Shown here: in pieces, positions 44,924-54,036 of the stretch | Layout of the letters: each line of letters starts with the position of its first letter | Position numbering within the stretch: the stretch's first letter is position 1 | DNA from: Chitinophaga ginsengisoli | GTDB lineage: Bacteria; Bacteroidota; Bacteroidia; Chitinophagales; Chitinophagaceae | Length of the DNA stretch: 64,000 nucleotides | Assembly (NCBI RefSeq): GCF_003014595.1 | Contig: NZ_PYGK01000002.1 | Coordinates: forward strand, 267,315-331,314 | Reading direction: 5' to 3' | Notes under the pieces: model-generated | What the model saw: only the letters and a program-made list of their open reading frames with translations | Database searches by the model: none | What the model was told of the DNA's origin: nothing | Translations under genes and position numbers: made by a program

Positions 44924-45964
44924 ATGAAAGCACTCGTATATCACGGCCCTGGCCAGAAAGCATTTGAAGAAAAACCCAAGCCAGTAATCACAGCGCCTAC
45001 TGATGCCATTGTAAGGATACTCAAAACGACCATCTGCGGCACAGATCTTCACATCCTGAAAGGCGATGTACCTGAAGTTACTGACGGCCGCATACTGGGT
45101 CACGAAGGCGTAGGTGTAATAGAAGAAACAGGCAGCAACGTCACCAACTTCAAAAAGGGCGATCATGTATTGATCTCCTGTATCACCTCCTGTGGTAAAT
45201 GCGACTATTGCCGGAAAGGCATGTATTCTCATTGCGAGAACGGCGGATGGGTATTAGGCCACCTGATAGACGGTACGCAGGCGGAATATGTCAGAATCCC
45301 CTACGCAGATACAAGTCTTTATCATATACCGGCAGGTGCCAACGAGGAAGCGCTGGTGATGCTTAGTGATATACTGCCCACTGGTTACGAGTGTGGAGTA
45401 CTGAACGGCCGGGTACAGCCCGGTAGTACGGTGGCAATAGTAGGTTCCGGCCCTATCGGACTGGCATCTTTATTGACGGCACAGTTTTATTCACCTGCGG
45501 CTATTATCATGATAGACCTCGATGACAACCGGCTGGAAGTATCAAAGCAATTTGGCGCTACCCATACTATTAACAGCTCAAAGGAAAATACCGTAGAAAG
45601 GATCATGGCCATTACAGGCAACCGTGGCGTAGATACGGCTATTGAAGCAGTAGGTATACCTGCTACTTTCGAGCTCTGCACCACTATTATCGGTCCCGGC
45701 GGCTGTGTAGCCAATGTAGGCGTGCATGGAAAACCGGCCACCTTACACCTGGAAAGCCTCTGGGCAAAGAATATCACGATTACCACAAGACTGGTAGATA
45801 CGGTTACAACACCTTTATTGCTGAAGACAGTGGTGTCTGAGAAACTGGATCCCTTAAAGCTAATTACACACCGGTTCCGGCTGACAGATATCCTGCAGGC
45901 ATATGAAACGTTCGGACAGGCTGAAAAGGAGAAATCACTTAAAGTAATATTGTCCAATGACTAA
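44924..45964 (+). CDS. Zinc-dependent alcohol dehydrogenase
   Basis: 346 residues from ATG 44924 (MKALVYHGPGQKAFEEKPKP). The catalytic zinc region has CGTDLHILKG and GHEGVGV. Structural zinc has four Cys in CGKCDYCRKGMYSHC. The cofactor loop is VGSGPIGLASL with an acidic IDLDDNR, suggesting NAD. It probably reduces aldehydes or oxidises alcohols during fermentation-like metabolism. First gene of a five-gene operon running to 51141. Confidence 0.92.
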   Translation: MKALVYHGPGQKAFEEKPKPVITAPTDAIVRILKTTICGTDLHILKGDVPEVTDGRILGHEGVGVIEETGSNVTNFKKGDHVLISCITSCGKCDYCRKGMYSHCENGGWVLGHLIDGTQAEYVRIPYADTSLYHIPAGANEEALVMLSDILPTGYECGVLNGRVQPGSTVAIVGSGPIGLASLLTAQFYSPAAIIMIDLDDNRLEVSKQFGATHTINSSKENTVERIMAITGNRGVDTAIEAVGIPATFELCTTIIGPGGCVANVGVHGKPATLHLESLWAKNITITTRLVDTVTTPLLLKTVVSEKLDPLKLITHRFRLTDILQAYETFGQAEKEKSLKVILSND

Positions 45965-46976
45965 CGGATTACCCGGTACCATGCAGGCCATGGTACTGGA
46001 AACACCCCGTTCACCGTTGCAATTGCGGCAACTACCTTTACCGATCCCCTCGCGCGGCGAGGTATTGATCAGGGTAATAGCATGTGGTGTATGCAGAACG
46101 GACCTGCACATCGTGGACGGGGAATTATCTTTCCCTAAACTGCCATTAATTCCTGGGCATGAGATAGTGGGCATGGTAGTACAAAACGGTGCTCATACAG
46201 AACAGTTCAGGCCGGGAGATATTGTTGGTGTTCCCTGGCTCGGATATACCTGTGGTGGCTGCAAATACTGCCAGCATGATCAGGAAAATCTTTGCGAGCA
46301 GGCCCTTTTTACCGGGTATACCATCAATGGAGGATATGCTGAATATACAACAGCCTGTGCACGGTACTGTTTCCATCTTCCACCTGCTTATGCTTCGGCG
46401 GCCGGAGCGCCTTTATTATGTGCAGGACTGATAGGATACCGCTCCTGGCAGATGATCAGCCAGCATGCACAACACATCGGCATATATGGTTTTGGCGCAG
46501 CCGCACACATCCTGACACAGATCGCAAAATATAAACATAAATCCATCTACGCCTTTACACGAAAAGAGGATACGCTCGCACAAATGTTCGCTATCGAACT
46601 GGGCGCCGTCTGGACCGGCAGCTCCGACGAGGCACCTCCCGTAAAGCTGGATGCAGCACTCATTTTTGCGCCTGTCGGTTCACTGATTCCCACAGCCTTG
46701 TCTCATCTCGATAAAGGAGGCCAGATCATTTGCGGAGGCATCCACATGAGCGATATCCCTTCTTTTCCTTACCATCTTCTCTGGGAAGAACGCTCTATAA
46801 AATCTGTTGCAAACCTCACAAGGGAAGACGGCGATCTCTTATTAAAAGTCGCTGCAGATGCGAAGGTGAAAACAAGCATACAACAATACAAGCTTTCAGA
46901 AGCGAATGATGCACTGGAAGACCTGCGTAAAGGACTGATAAAGGGAGCAGCAGTGCTTATACCTGATCACCTCTAA
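45957..46976 (+). CDS. Second zinc-binding alcohol dehydrogenase-family protein
   Basis: 339 residues, start overlapping the previous gene by eight bases. ACGVCRTDLHIVDGEL and GHEIVGM supply the catalytic zinc ligands, and CGGCKYCQHDQENLC the structural ones. The cofactor loop is IYGFGAAAHILTQIA. It is closest in pattern to the AdhA-like subfamily with the WLGYTCGGC block. It differs clearly from its neighbour, so it is not a recent duplicate. Confidence 0.9.
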   Translation: MTNGLPGTMQAMVLETPRSPLQLRQLPLPIPSRGEVLIRVIACGVCRTDLHIVDGELSFPKLPLIPGHEIVGMVVQNGAHTEQFRPGDIVGVPWLGYTCGGCKYCQHDQENLCEQALFTGYTINGGYAEYTTACARYCFHLPPAYASAAGAPLLCAGLIGYRSWQMISQHAQHIGIYGFGAAAHILTQIAKYKHKSIYAFTRKEDTLAQMFAIELGAVWTGSSDEAPPVKLDAALIFAPVGSLIPTALSHLDKGGQIICGGIHMSDIPSFPYHLLWEERSIKSVANLTREDGDLLLKVAADAKVKTSIQQYKLSEANDALEDLRKGLIKGAAVLIPDHL

Positions 46977-46988
46977 AAAATTATCGCC

Positions 46989-47879
46989 ATGTTATCAGGA
47001 TGGATATGGCTTTCTGTAGCCATTATTATTGCTTTCATTTTTCGTTACAGGCACGCATGTTTCTATGGCAGGCTGGAAACAGACTATGAGAAATTATTTA
47101 CGCAATGTAACTCCCGACGTCCCGATATACTAATTACGGACGATATACGGCACCTCCCTCCTGTCGTGGTGTTATGGCTGACACGCAGCGGCGTGTTGAA
47201 CAAGGCTTTCAATGGAGCCGTACATCTCTACCAGCAAGGAGCAATGAGAACTGGCGATAACAGCAAATGGATGCCTGTAAAAGCAGAGCAATGGTTCAGC
47301 TCCGCCGTTCCCGGTTTCCTCTGGACCGCAGATGTAAAAATGTTTCCCGCACTGCACCTGGCAGGTAAAGACAGCTATATTAACGGTAAAGGGCATATGC
47401 TCATCTCCCTTCTTTCAGTGCTGCCCATTGTAAATGCTACAGGGCCTGAAATTGACCAGGGAAGTATGATAAGATACCTCGCAGAAATAGTATGGTTTCC
47501 TTATGCAGCCGTAAGCCATTATATCAAATGGGAGGAAGTTGATGATTTAACAGCCAGGGCGACTATCACCTATGGAGGCAATTCGGCATCAGCCCTCTTC
47601 CACTTCAATGAGGAAGGAGATTTTGTCAGCCTTAAAGCCAAAAGGTATTATTCGGCAAAAGGCAAAACAACACTGGAAGACTGGTTGGTGGAAACAGAGC
47701 CAGGCGCATATCAGACATTTGAGGGGACACGCATACCGAATCGCCTCCAGGTAACCTGGTTGCTCAAAAGTGGCAGGTTTACGTGGTTCCGGCTGAAAGT
47801 AACAGACATAAAATATCACGAAAACAGGAAATATCAACTTACTCAACATACACGGCATGAATATCTCTCAAATAAATAA
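46989..47879 (+). CDS. Uncharacterised protein, possibly DUF6544 (formerly DUF6920)
   Basis: 296 residues. One N-terminal membrane helix (WIWLSVAIIIAFIFRY), then a domain with HLPPVVVLWLTRSGVLNK, VHLYQQGAMRT, WFSSAVPGFLWTADVKMFP, GKGHMLISLLSVLPIVNATGPEIDQGSMIRYLAEIVWFPYA in sequence order and a beta-rich C-terminus. From memory this fits DUF6544. Function unknown. It lies within the alcohol dehydrogenase-P-ATPase operon and overlaps the next gene by 23 bp. Confidence 0.7.
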   Translation: MLSGWIWLSVAIIIAFIFRYRHACFYGRLETDYEKLFTQCNSRRPDILITDDIRHLPPVVVLWLTRSGVLNKAFNGAVHLYQQGAMRTGDNSKWMPVKAEQWFSSAVPGFLWTADVKMFPALHLAGKDSYINGKGHMLISLLSVLPIVNATGPEIDQGSMIRYLAEIVWFPYAAVSHYIKWEEVDDLTARATITYGGNSASALFHFNEEGDFVSLKAKRYYSAKGKTTLEDWLVETEPGAYQTFEGTRIPNRLQVTWLLKSGRFTWFRLKVTDIKYHENRKYQLTQHTRHEYLSNK

Positions 47880-48633
47880 ACCTCAACAGAAAAATGGTAC
47901 CGTGCCCCGATCCGGCTTTCCGGCCAACGAAGAAAAATACTTTCTTGAAGGGCCAAGGTCGAGATTACGTGAATCGGGGTTCCTATTGAAAATAATCATT
48001 GAATTTATCCGGGGTTTCAGGATGCTTCACTTCGTAGGCCCCTGTGTGAGTGTATTTGGTTCAGCCAGAACAAAACCGGGTACTCCCTATTACGACGCCG
48101 CCTACAAAATGGGTGCGGGAATTACCAGCCTTGGTTTTACAGTGATGACAGGTGGAGGCCCTGGTATTATGGAAGCGGCCAATAAAGGTGCTTATGAAGC
48201 CAACGGATATTCCGTAGGCTGCAATATCCTCCTGCCAAAGGAACAAAAGCCTAATCCCTACATGCAGAAGTATTTCAGCTGCCAGTACTTCTTTGTACGG
48301 AAAGTGCTGATGTTTAAATACTCCTATGCGTTCGTTATCATGCCCGGTGGCATTGGCACCATGGACGAGTTTTTTGAAGCGCTTACCCTGATACAGACAA
48401 GGAAGATCCTTGACTTCCCCGTTATACTGATGGGTAAAAGCTATTGGGAACCACTAATGCCGCTTTTCCATAAAATGCTGGAAGAACGAATGATCGAAAG
48501 CCAGGATCTGAAATACATGCTATTTACAGATTCCGAAGAAGAAGCACTGGAACATATAGCGAAGTACGCAGTTGAAAAATATCGTTCCAAACGGAATATA
48601 CTGTTTAAGAAATTCTTATTATTAGGTGAATGA
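47857..48633 (+). CDS. LOG-family protein (TIGR00730-type)
   Basis: 258 residues. The Rossmann-like LOG fold has VSVFGSARTKPG, the signature GGGPGIMEAANKGA and PGGIGTMDEFFEAL. LOG proteins hydrolyse nucleoside 5'-monophosphates at the N-glycosidic bond, and in some bacteria they yield cytokinin-like bases. Here a nucleotide-salvage role is more likely. The first 45 residues before the fold are extra compared with short LOG proteins. Confidence 0.88.
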   Translation: MNISQINKPQQKNGTVPRSGFPANEEKYFLEGPRSRLRESGFLLKIIIEFIRGFRMLHFVGPCVSVFGSARTKPGTPYYDAAYKMGAGITSLGFTVMTGGGPGIMEAANKGAYEANGYSVGCNILLPKEQKPNPYMQKYFSCQYFFVRKVLMFKYSYAFVIMPGGIGTMDEFFEALTLIQTRKILDFPVILMGKSYWEPLMPLFHKMLEERMIESQDLKYMLFTDSEEEALEHIAKYAVEKYRSKRNILFKKFLLLGE

Positions 48634-48645
48634 CCTCGTATTCCA

Positions 48646-51141
48646 ATGAATGAACACATCTCTGATACTATTGTAACCAATGGGCTCCGTACCTCGGATA
48701 TTAACGCCCTGCAGCAACGCTTTGGAAAAAACATCTTCACGCAGCTGCCCGGGAGACGCTTGCCCGTAATACTGAAGAATGTTGTAACAGAGCCGATGTT
48801 CTTACTATTGGTATTTGCCGCAGGATTATACTTCCTGTTAAACAGTATAACAGAAGGCATGATGATGCTGACAGCGATTCTGCTGGTCTCTGCTATTTCC
48901 GTTTACGAAGAGATGAAAAGTGAGCATGCCCTGGAAGCGCTGAAACAATACACAGCCCCTTTAGCCACTGTTATAAGAGATGGAAAGGAAACTACTATTG
49001 CAACAACAGAACTTGTACCAGGCGATATTCTGTTGCTGCATGAAGGAGATATGATTCCCGCAGATGCCATCATCCTCAGCGCCAATGATCTTACCGTCAA
49101 TGAATCTGTGATCACCGGAGAATCTTTTCCCGTTGAAAAACAGGCAGGCGACAAAACACCGCTTTATCAGGGTAGCACCATCAATTCCGGCGCATGTACA
49201 GCAGTTGTAACCCATACAGGCAATAATACTACCCTGGGAAAACTCGGCAAAGCCATTGCCTCCACACCAGATGAGAAGACCGCCCTCCAGCGACAAACGC
49301 AGACCTTTGTAAAACAGCTCGCATTTTTCGGCGTCGCTGGCTTTGCGGTGGTATTCACCGTCAACTTTATCCGCAGCGGCGACTGGACAGCCAGCCTGCT
49401 GATGGGACTTACGTTGGCGATGGCCGCCATCCCGGAAGAGATACCCGTGTCGTTCTCCTCTTTTATGGCGCTGGGTGCCTATTATATGAGCCGCATGGGC
49501 ATTATACCCAGGCAGGCACAGATCGTGGAAAACCTGGGCGCGGCAAATGTCTTATGCCTCGATAAAACAGGCACGCTCACCGAGAACAGGATGAAGGTAG
49601 TGATGCTATACGACCATATAAACGACCAATTGCATCACCTGGAAGAAAAAGACACTCCTGGCAACAGTCACCTGCTTTATATTGCTGCACTGGCCAGCGA
49701 ACGGCATCCTTTCGATAATATGGAATGTGCAATCATGGAATCATTTCTGGCGGATAACAAACAGCAGATCATCCTTCCCGATATGATACATGAATATCCG
49801 CTGGAGGGCAGACCTCCTATGATGACACATGTATATCCCCAGGGAGAAACAATGCTGGCTGCATCAAAAGGAGCCGTTGAACGCATCCTGCAGGTATGCC
49901 ATGCAGACCAGCCTACCAGGGAGAAGATCACGGCCTATATCAATGATATGGGTAAAAAAGGCTACCGCGTACTTGGCGTGGCCAGCGCTGTTATAAAAGA
50001 TGGTATTTTACCCGCAGTGCAGGACGACGCAGACTGGCACCTGGAAGGCCTGCTCGCATTATATGATCCGCCAAGGGCCTCCGCTGCAGATGTGATTTCG
50101 CGGCTGTACAAGGCGGGCATCAGGGTGATGCTGCTGACAGGCGATCATCTTAGCACCGCTGCATACGTTGCGTCCAGAGTTGGTATTACTGGCTATCACC
50201 AGGGCCTTACAGGAGATGAGATCATGCAGATGGACGGCGAGACACTCCAACGCACAGTAAAAGAGGAATCACTGTATATACGGATGTATCCTGAAGCAAA
50301 ACGGAAAGTAATAGAAGCATTGAAGGCAAACAATTGTATCGTTGCCATGACAGGCGATGGCGTGAATGATGGTCCGGCGATAAAGGCGGCGCATATCGGC
50401 ATTGCTATGGGTAAAAAAGGAACTGAAATAGCCAGACAGGCGGCGGATCTTGTCATTACAGACGATAATCTGGCATTGATTCCCGTTGCTATCGAACAGG
50501 GACGCAGGATCTACAGCAACCTGAAGAAAGCCATACGCTATATTATTTCCATCCACATCCCCATTATACTTGTTGCTACTATCCCCCTGTTATTGGGCTG
50601 GCAGTATCCAAATATCTTTACGCCTATACATGTCATCTTCCTTGAACTCATCATGGGCCCTACCTGTTCTTTATTTTATGAAAAAGAACCCGTGGAAGAT
50701 AATATCATGCAAATGCCACCGAGGCAAACGACCAGTAGCCTTTTTAGCAAAAAAGAGCTTTTTATCAGTATCATACAGGGCATGATCATCACAACAGGAG
50801 TATTGGTATTATATCGTATCTACATGCAGGAGCATAGCCTGGAGAAAACCCGCACAATGGTTTTTATGACACTGATCATCAGCAACATTTTCCTGACATT
50901 CGCCAACCGCTCCTTTACCGAAACCTTCGTTAAAACAATCCGTTACCATAATCCGCTGACACCGCTCATTATAGGATTGTCGGTACTATTCCTTGTCGTA
51001 ATACAGCTGGCACCTGGTATCAGGCAGGCGTTCGGACTCGTCCCATTAAATATCCCGGAATATAGTATCTGCCTGATCACCGGCTTTATCAGTGTTGCCT
51101 GGTTCGAAATATATAAATGGTGTCTGCCAGCCTATCGCTGA
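48646..51141 (+). CDS. Cation-transporting P-type ATPase
   Basis: 831 residues. The actuator domain has VNESVITGESFPVEK, the phosphorylation site is LCLDKTGTLTENRMKV with D306, and the hinge reads MTGDGVNDGPAIKAAHIGIAMG. About eight to ten membrane helices. The M4 motif reads IPEEIPVSF, where Ca pumps have PEGLPA. Ion specificity is thus open. Relation to the P2-type CtpF/CtpE branch is plausible. Last gene of the operon, and its stop is 2 bp from the stop of the convergent sulfatase. Confidence 0.9.
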   Translation: MNEHISDTIVTNGLRTSDINALQQRFGKNIFTQLPGRRLPVILKNVVTEPMFLLLVFAAGLYFLLNSITEGMMMLTAILLVSAISVYEEMKSEHALEALKQYTAPLATVIRDGKETTIATTELVPGDILLLHEGDMIPADAIILSANDLTVNESVITGESFPVEKQAGDKTPLYQGSTINSGACTAVVTHTGNNTTLGKLGKAIASTPDEKTALQRQTQTFVKQLAFFGVAGFAVVFTVNFIRSGDWTASLLMGLTLAMAAIPEEIPVSFSSFMALGAYYMSRMGIIPRQAQIVENLGAANVLCLDKTGTLTENRMKVVMLYDHINDQLHHLEEKDTPGNSHLLYIAALASERHPFDNMECAIMESFLADNKQQIILPDMIHEYPLEGRPPMMTHVYPQGETMLAASKGAVERILQVCHADQPTREKITAYINDMGKKGYRVLGVASAVIKDGILPAVQDDADWHLEGLLALYDPPRASAADVISRLYKAGIRVMLLTGDHLSTAAYVASRVGITGYHQGLTGDEIMQMDGETLQRTVKEESLYIRMYPEAKRKVIEALKANNCIVAMTGDGVNDGPAIKAAHIGIAMGKKGTEIARQAADLVITDDNLALIPVAIEQGRRIYSNLKKAIRYIISIHIPIILVATIPLLLGWQYPNIFTPIHVIFLELIMGPTCSLFYEKEPVEDNIMQMPPRQTTSSLFSKKELFISIIQGMIITTGVLVLYRIYMQEHSLEKTRTMVFMTLIISNIFLTFANRSFTETFVKTIRYHNPLTPLIIGLSVLFLVVIQLAPGIRQAFGLVPLNIPEYSICLITGFISVAWFEIYKWCLPAYR

Positions 51142-51143
51142 TA

Positions 51144-53270
51144 TTACTCCATTTGCCGGCGGTGCTTCAGCAACCAGCTAATACTCTGATAATAGGCAAT
51201 CGCTTCATTTGCCAGATCACCCTCCACCTGCACGGTGGTCTCATTACCATTCTTAAAATCAGGCAGGTATTCCTGTATATTCTTCACGGGCGACTGTACC
51301 AACAGCTTACCATTCCGCAGATATCCCAGCCCCTGGTAAGTACTGATGAAAGCACGTTCCTTCTCAGCCGGCATATGCAGCACATCCTGTCCGAAGAACT
51401 TGGAACGGTAATGCAGGTTCATCAGTCCGAGAATGGTAGGCGCCACATCGATCTGTGCCGTCAGCGTATTTACTTCCCTTGGCTGCAGGATCTTCGGTGC
51501 ATAGATCAGCATGGGAATATGATATCCCGTGACAGGCAGTTCCACACTACCCGCACTACCAGCACAATGGTCTGCTACAATCACAAAGACAGTACTGTCA
51601 TACCAGGGCTTATGCTGTGCATCCCGCAGGAATTTATTGATAGCATAGTCAGTATACTTCACCGCTCCTTCCCTCACCTGCCGGGCAGCAGGAATATCGA
51701 TCCTGCCATCAGGATAGGTAAATGGCCGGTGGTTACTCACTGTCATGATATGCGCGAAAAATGGCTTCCCGGCTTGATTATCCTTGTCAAGTACATGCAG
51801 GGACAAATCAAACAGGTCTTCATCTGCCACACCCCAGATATTCTGATAATGCACCTGGTCGGCAGGTATAGCAGATCTGTCGATCACGCTGTAACCATTA
51901 TGACTGAAGAACTCCTTCATGTTATCAAAATAACTGTAACCGCCGTAAATGTATTGGGTAGTATATCCATGCGAACGCAATACGCTACCTAAAGAGAACA
52001 GGTGTCCGTTGTCGGGGCGTTTCACAATGCTCTGCCCCGGTGTAGGCGGTATAGACAGGGAAAGGGCTTCCAGTCCGCGCACTGTTCTGGTGCCTGAGGA
52101 ATAGAGATTGGTAAACAAGAGGCTATGCTGCGCCAGGGAATCCAGGAAAGGTGTAATATTCTCATTACCGCCAAAGGCATGCATGAAACTGGCACTCAGA
52201 CTTTCTACACTGATCAGCACGACGTTCAGTTTCCGCTCTGGTCCCGGATAGGCAATCTCCCTTTCAATACTGTAAGGATCATTACTTACAAAATGACTAT
52301 TCGGTGTTGCCAGTTGTTTTCGCAATAAGCTGAAAGCAGTAGTATCTGGTATCGTCTGATAGAACTTATAGAAGTCGAGTTCATTCTGCGTAAAGGCCAC
52401 CGCAAATTCATACAGGCCGTTACCCGCCAATGAATTAGCATATTCATTACGGCTGAAATGCCGCCATTTCTCCTGTACGGCATAATATACCAGCAAGGGC
52501 ATCAGTAAAAGGCTAATTGCTACCGCAGAACGTTTTACAAAAGGGAACGGACTGACAACACTGGCCCTGATCGGCTTACGCAGCAGGAACACAATAACAA
52601 TAGTCAATACACCTGCAGTACTCAATATCGGCACCAGAGGATATGATTCCGTAATATTCCCCAGTACTTCCGTAGTATATACCAGGTAATCCACCGCAAT
52701 AAAATTATACCGGGTAGAAAACTCCTGCCAGAAAGCCCATTCCGCTACAGCGTTGAACAACAGCACGAAAACGACCAGGGCCGTACTCACATACAGGACA
52801 CCTGTACGCCAGCGTATACGGAAGGAATAAGGCATCAGGTATAGAAAGACATAAATAGCAAACCGCGCCGCTATATAGTATATCAGTATATTATACAGAT
52901 CGGTGTTATAATCCTTCGGTATAATATTGGTGAACAGCAATAAGGCCAGCACACCAGCAAATAAAAGGCATACAAAAGGGAATACACTTCTCCGGTAAAT
53001 GAAATTATTCTGTAGCCATACATGCAATACGAAAGGTATGATAACAAAAGAAGCTACCGACAGATCATATAATATTCCAATAAAAAGTGAGGCGGAAAAT
53101 TGTGTTACGGATACACCTGAAGCATGTGTCCCTAGAAGAAGTATAATGCGGGTAAGAGCAGATAGCAATAAAAGTAGCGCTACAATCAATACAATAACCG
53201 AGAACTTCCTGTTCTGTTCCTCTTTGGCCATAGGTTGCTGTTTTAATCCACCTGCAAAATTAATAAGCAA
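51144..53270 (-). CDS. LTA synthase-like membrane sulfatase
   Basis: 708 residues. Five N-terminal membrane helices (about 25-275) precede an alkaline-phosphatase-fold domain. It begins with NVVLISVESLSASFMHAFGG and contains GTRTVRGLEA, whose first Thr after GTR is the expected nucleophile. IVADHCAGSAG supplies further metal ligands. Relatives transfer phosphoglycerol or phosphoethanolamine to envelope polymers. In Bacteroidota the substrate is unknown. Its promoter region is shared with the two-component system. Confidence 0.9.
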   Translation of the reverse strand: MLINFAGGLKQQPMAKEEQNRKFSVIVLIVALLLLLSALTRIILLLGTHASGVSVTQFSASLFIGILYDLSVASFVIIPFVLHVWLQNNFIYRRSVFPFVCLLFAGVLALLLFTNIIPKDYNTDLYNILIYYIAARFAIYVFLYLMPYSFRIRWRTGVLYVSTALVVFVLLFNAVAEWAFWQEFSTRYNFIAVDYLVYTTEVLGNITESYPLVPILSTAGVLTIVIVFLLRKPIRASVVSPFPFVKRSAVAISLLLMPLLVYYAVQEKWRHFSRNEYANSLAGNGLYEFAVAFTQNELDFYKFYQTIPDTTAFSLLRKQLATPNSHFVSNDPYSIEREIAYPGPERKLNVVLISVESLSASFMHAFGGNENITPFLDSLAQHSLLFTNLYSSGTRTVRGLEALSLSIPPTPGQSIVKRPDNGHLFSLGSVLRSHGYTTQYIYGGYSYFDNMKEFFSHNGYSVIDRSAIPADQVHYQNIWGVADEDLFDLSLHVLDKDNQAGKPFFAHIMTVSNHRPFTYPDGRIDIPAARQVREGAVKYTDYAINKFLRDAQHKPWYDSTVFVIVADHCAGSAGSVELPVTGYHIPMLIYAPKILQPREVNTLTAQIDVAPTILGLMNLHYRSKFFGQDVLHMPAEKERAFISTYQGLGYLRNGKLLVQSPVKNIQEYLPDFKNGNETTVQVEGDLANEAIAYYQSISWLLKHRRQME

Positions 53271-53291
53271 TTCTGTCGTAAATTAGAAGAA

Positions 53292-53342
53292 ATTCTGAAT
53301 AGAATCTGAAGAAGGAATACCTCTTCAGATTCTATTCAGAAT
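53292..53342. promoter_or_regulatory. 21-bp perfect inverted repeat with 11-bp-spaced TCTGAA motifs
   Basis: 53292-53312 is the reverse complement of 53322-53342, loop nine. Each arm holds TCTGAA twice, 11 bp apart (53294 and 53305 in the left arm). Tandem sites one helical turn apart are typical for OmpR/PhoB-type regulators. The repeat lies just before the response-regulator gene and between divergent genes. Confidence 0.6.
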
Positions 53343-53361
53343 GCATCAATACTTTCAACGG

Positions 53362-54036
53362 ATGAAAATTTTAATAATAGAGGACGAAACGGCACTGGCC
53401 AAAAGCATAGGCACTTACCTCTCAGACGAGAATTATCTCTGCGAATATGCGACTACCTTTGCTCAGGCGCTCGATAAGATCAATATCCATGATTACGACT
53501 GCATCTTACTTGACCTGATGTTACCCGGCGGAGACGGATTAAGGGTACTGGAAGAGATCAAAGAACAGAACAAACAGGACGGCGTCATCATTATCTCTGC
53601 CAGGAATTCCCTGGAAGATAAAATAAAAGGATTACAGATCGGCGCGGACGATTACCTGACAAAACCTTTCCACCTGCCCGAACTGGCCGCACGCATTTAC
53701 TCTATTATCCGCCGCAAACAATTTGGCAATGTCAATATCATAGAACAAAATGAACTCAGGATTAACCTGCTTGCCAAAACCGTCACTGTAAATGAGAAGA
53801 ACGTTACACTGACCCGGAAAGAATTTGACCTGCTGCTTTACTTCATCAGCAATAAAAATAAAGTCATCTCCAAGAGCGCATTGGCGGAACATCTTTCCGG
53901 AGATGTAGCAGACATGTTCGACAACTACGATTTCATCTACGTACATATCAAGAACCTGAAAAAGAAACTGACTGAAGCCGGTTGTGATAACTACCTGAAA
54001 ACATTGTACGGTACCGGTTATAAATGGGAAATATGA
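53362..54036 (+). CDS. OmpR/PhoB-family response regulator
   Basis: 224 residues from ATG 53362 (MKILIIEDETALAKS). An earlier in-frame ATG at 53341 lies inside the inverted repeat. The receiver domain has acceptor D51 (CILLDLMLPGGDG), a switch Ser in IIISARN, and KPF. The C-terminal winged helix shows LTRKEFDLLLYFISNKNKVISKSALAEHL and YVHIKNLKKKL. Its stop overlaps the kinase start as ATGA. Confidence 0.93.
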   Translation: MKILIIEDETALAKSIGTYLSDENYLCEYATTFAQALDKINIHDYDCILLDLMLPGGDGLRVLEEIKEQNKQDGVIIISARNSLEDKIKGLQIGADDYLTKPFHLPELAARIYSIIRRKQFGNVNIIEQNELRINLLAKTVTVNEKNVTLTRKEFDLLLYFISNKNKVISKSALAEHLSGDVADMFDNYDFIYVHIKNLKKKLTEAGCDNYLKTLYGTGYKWEI

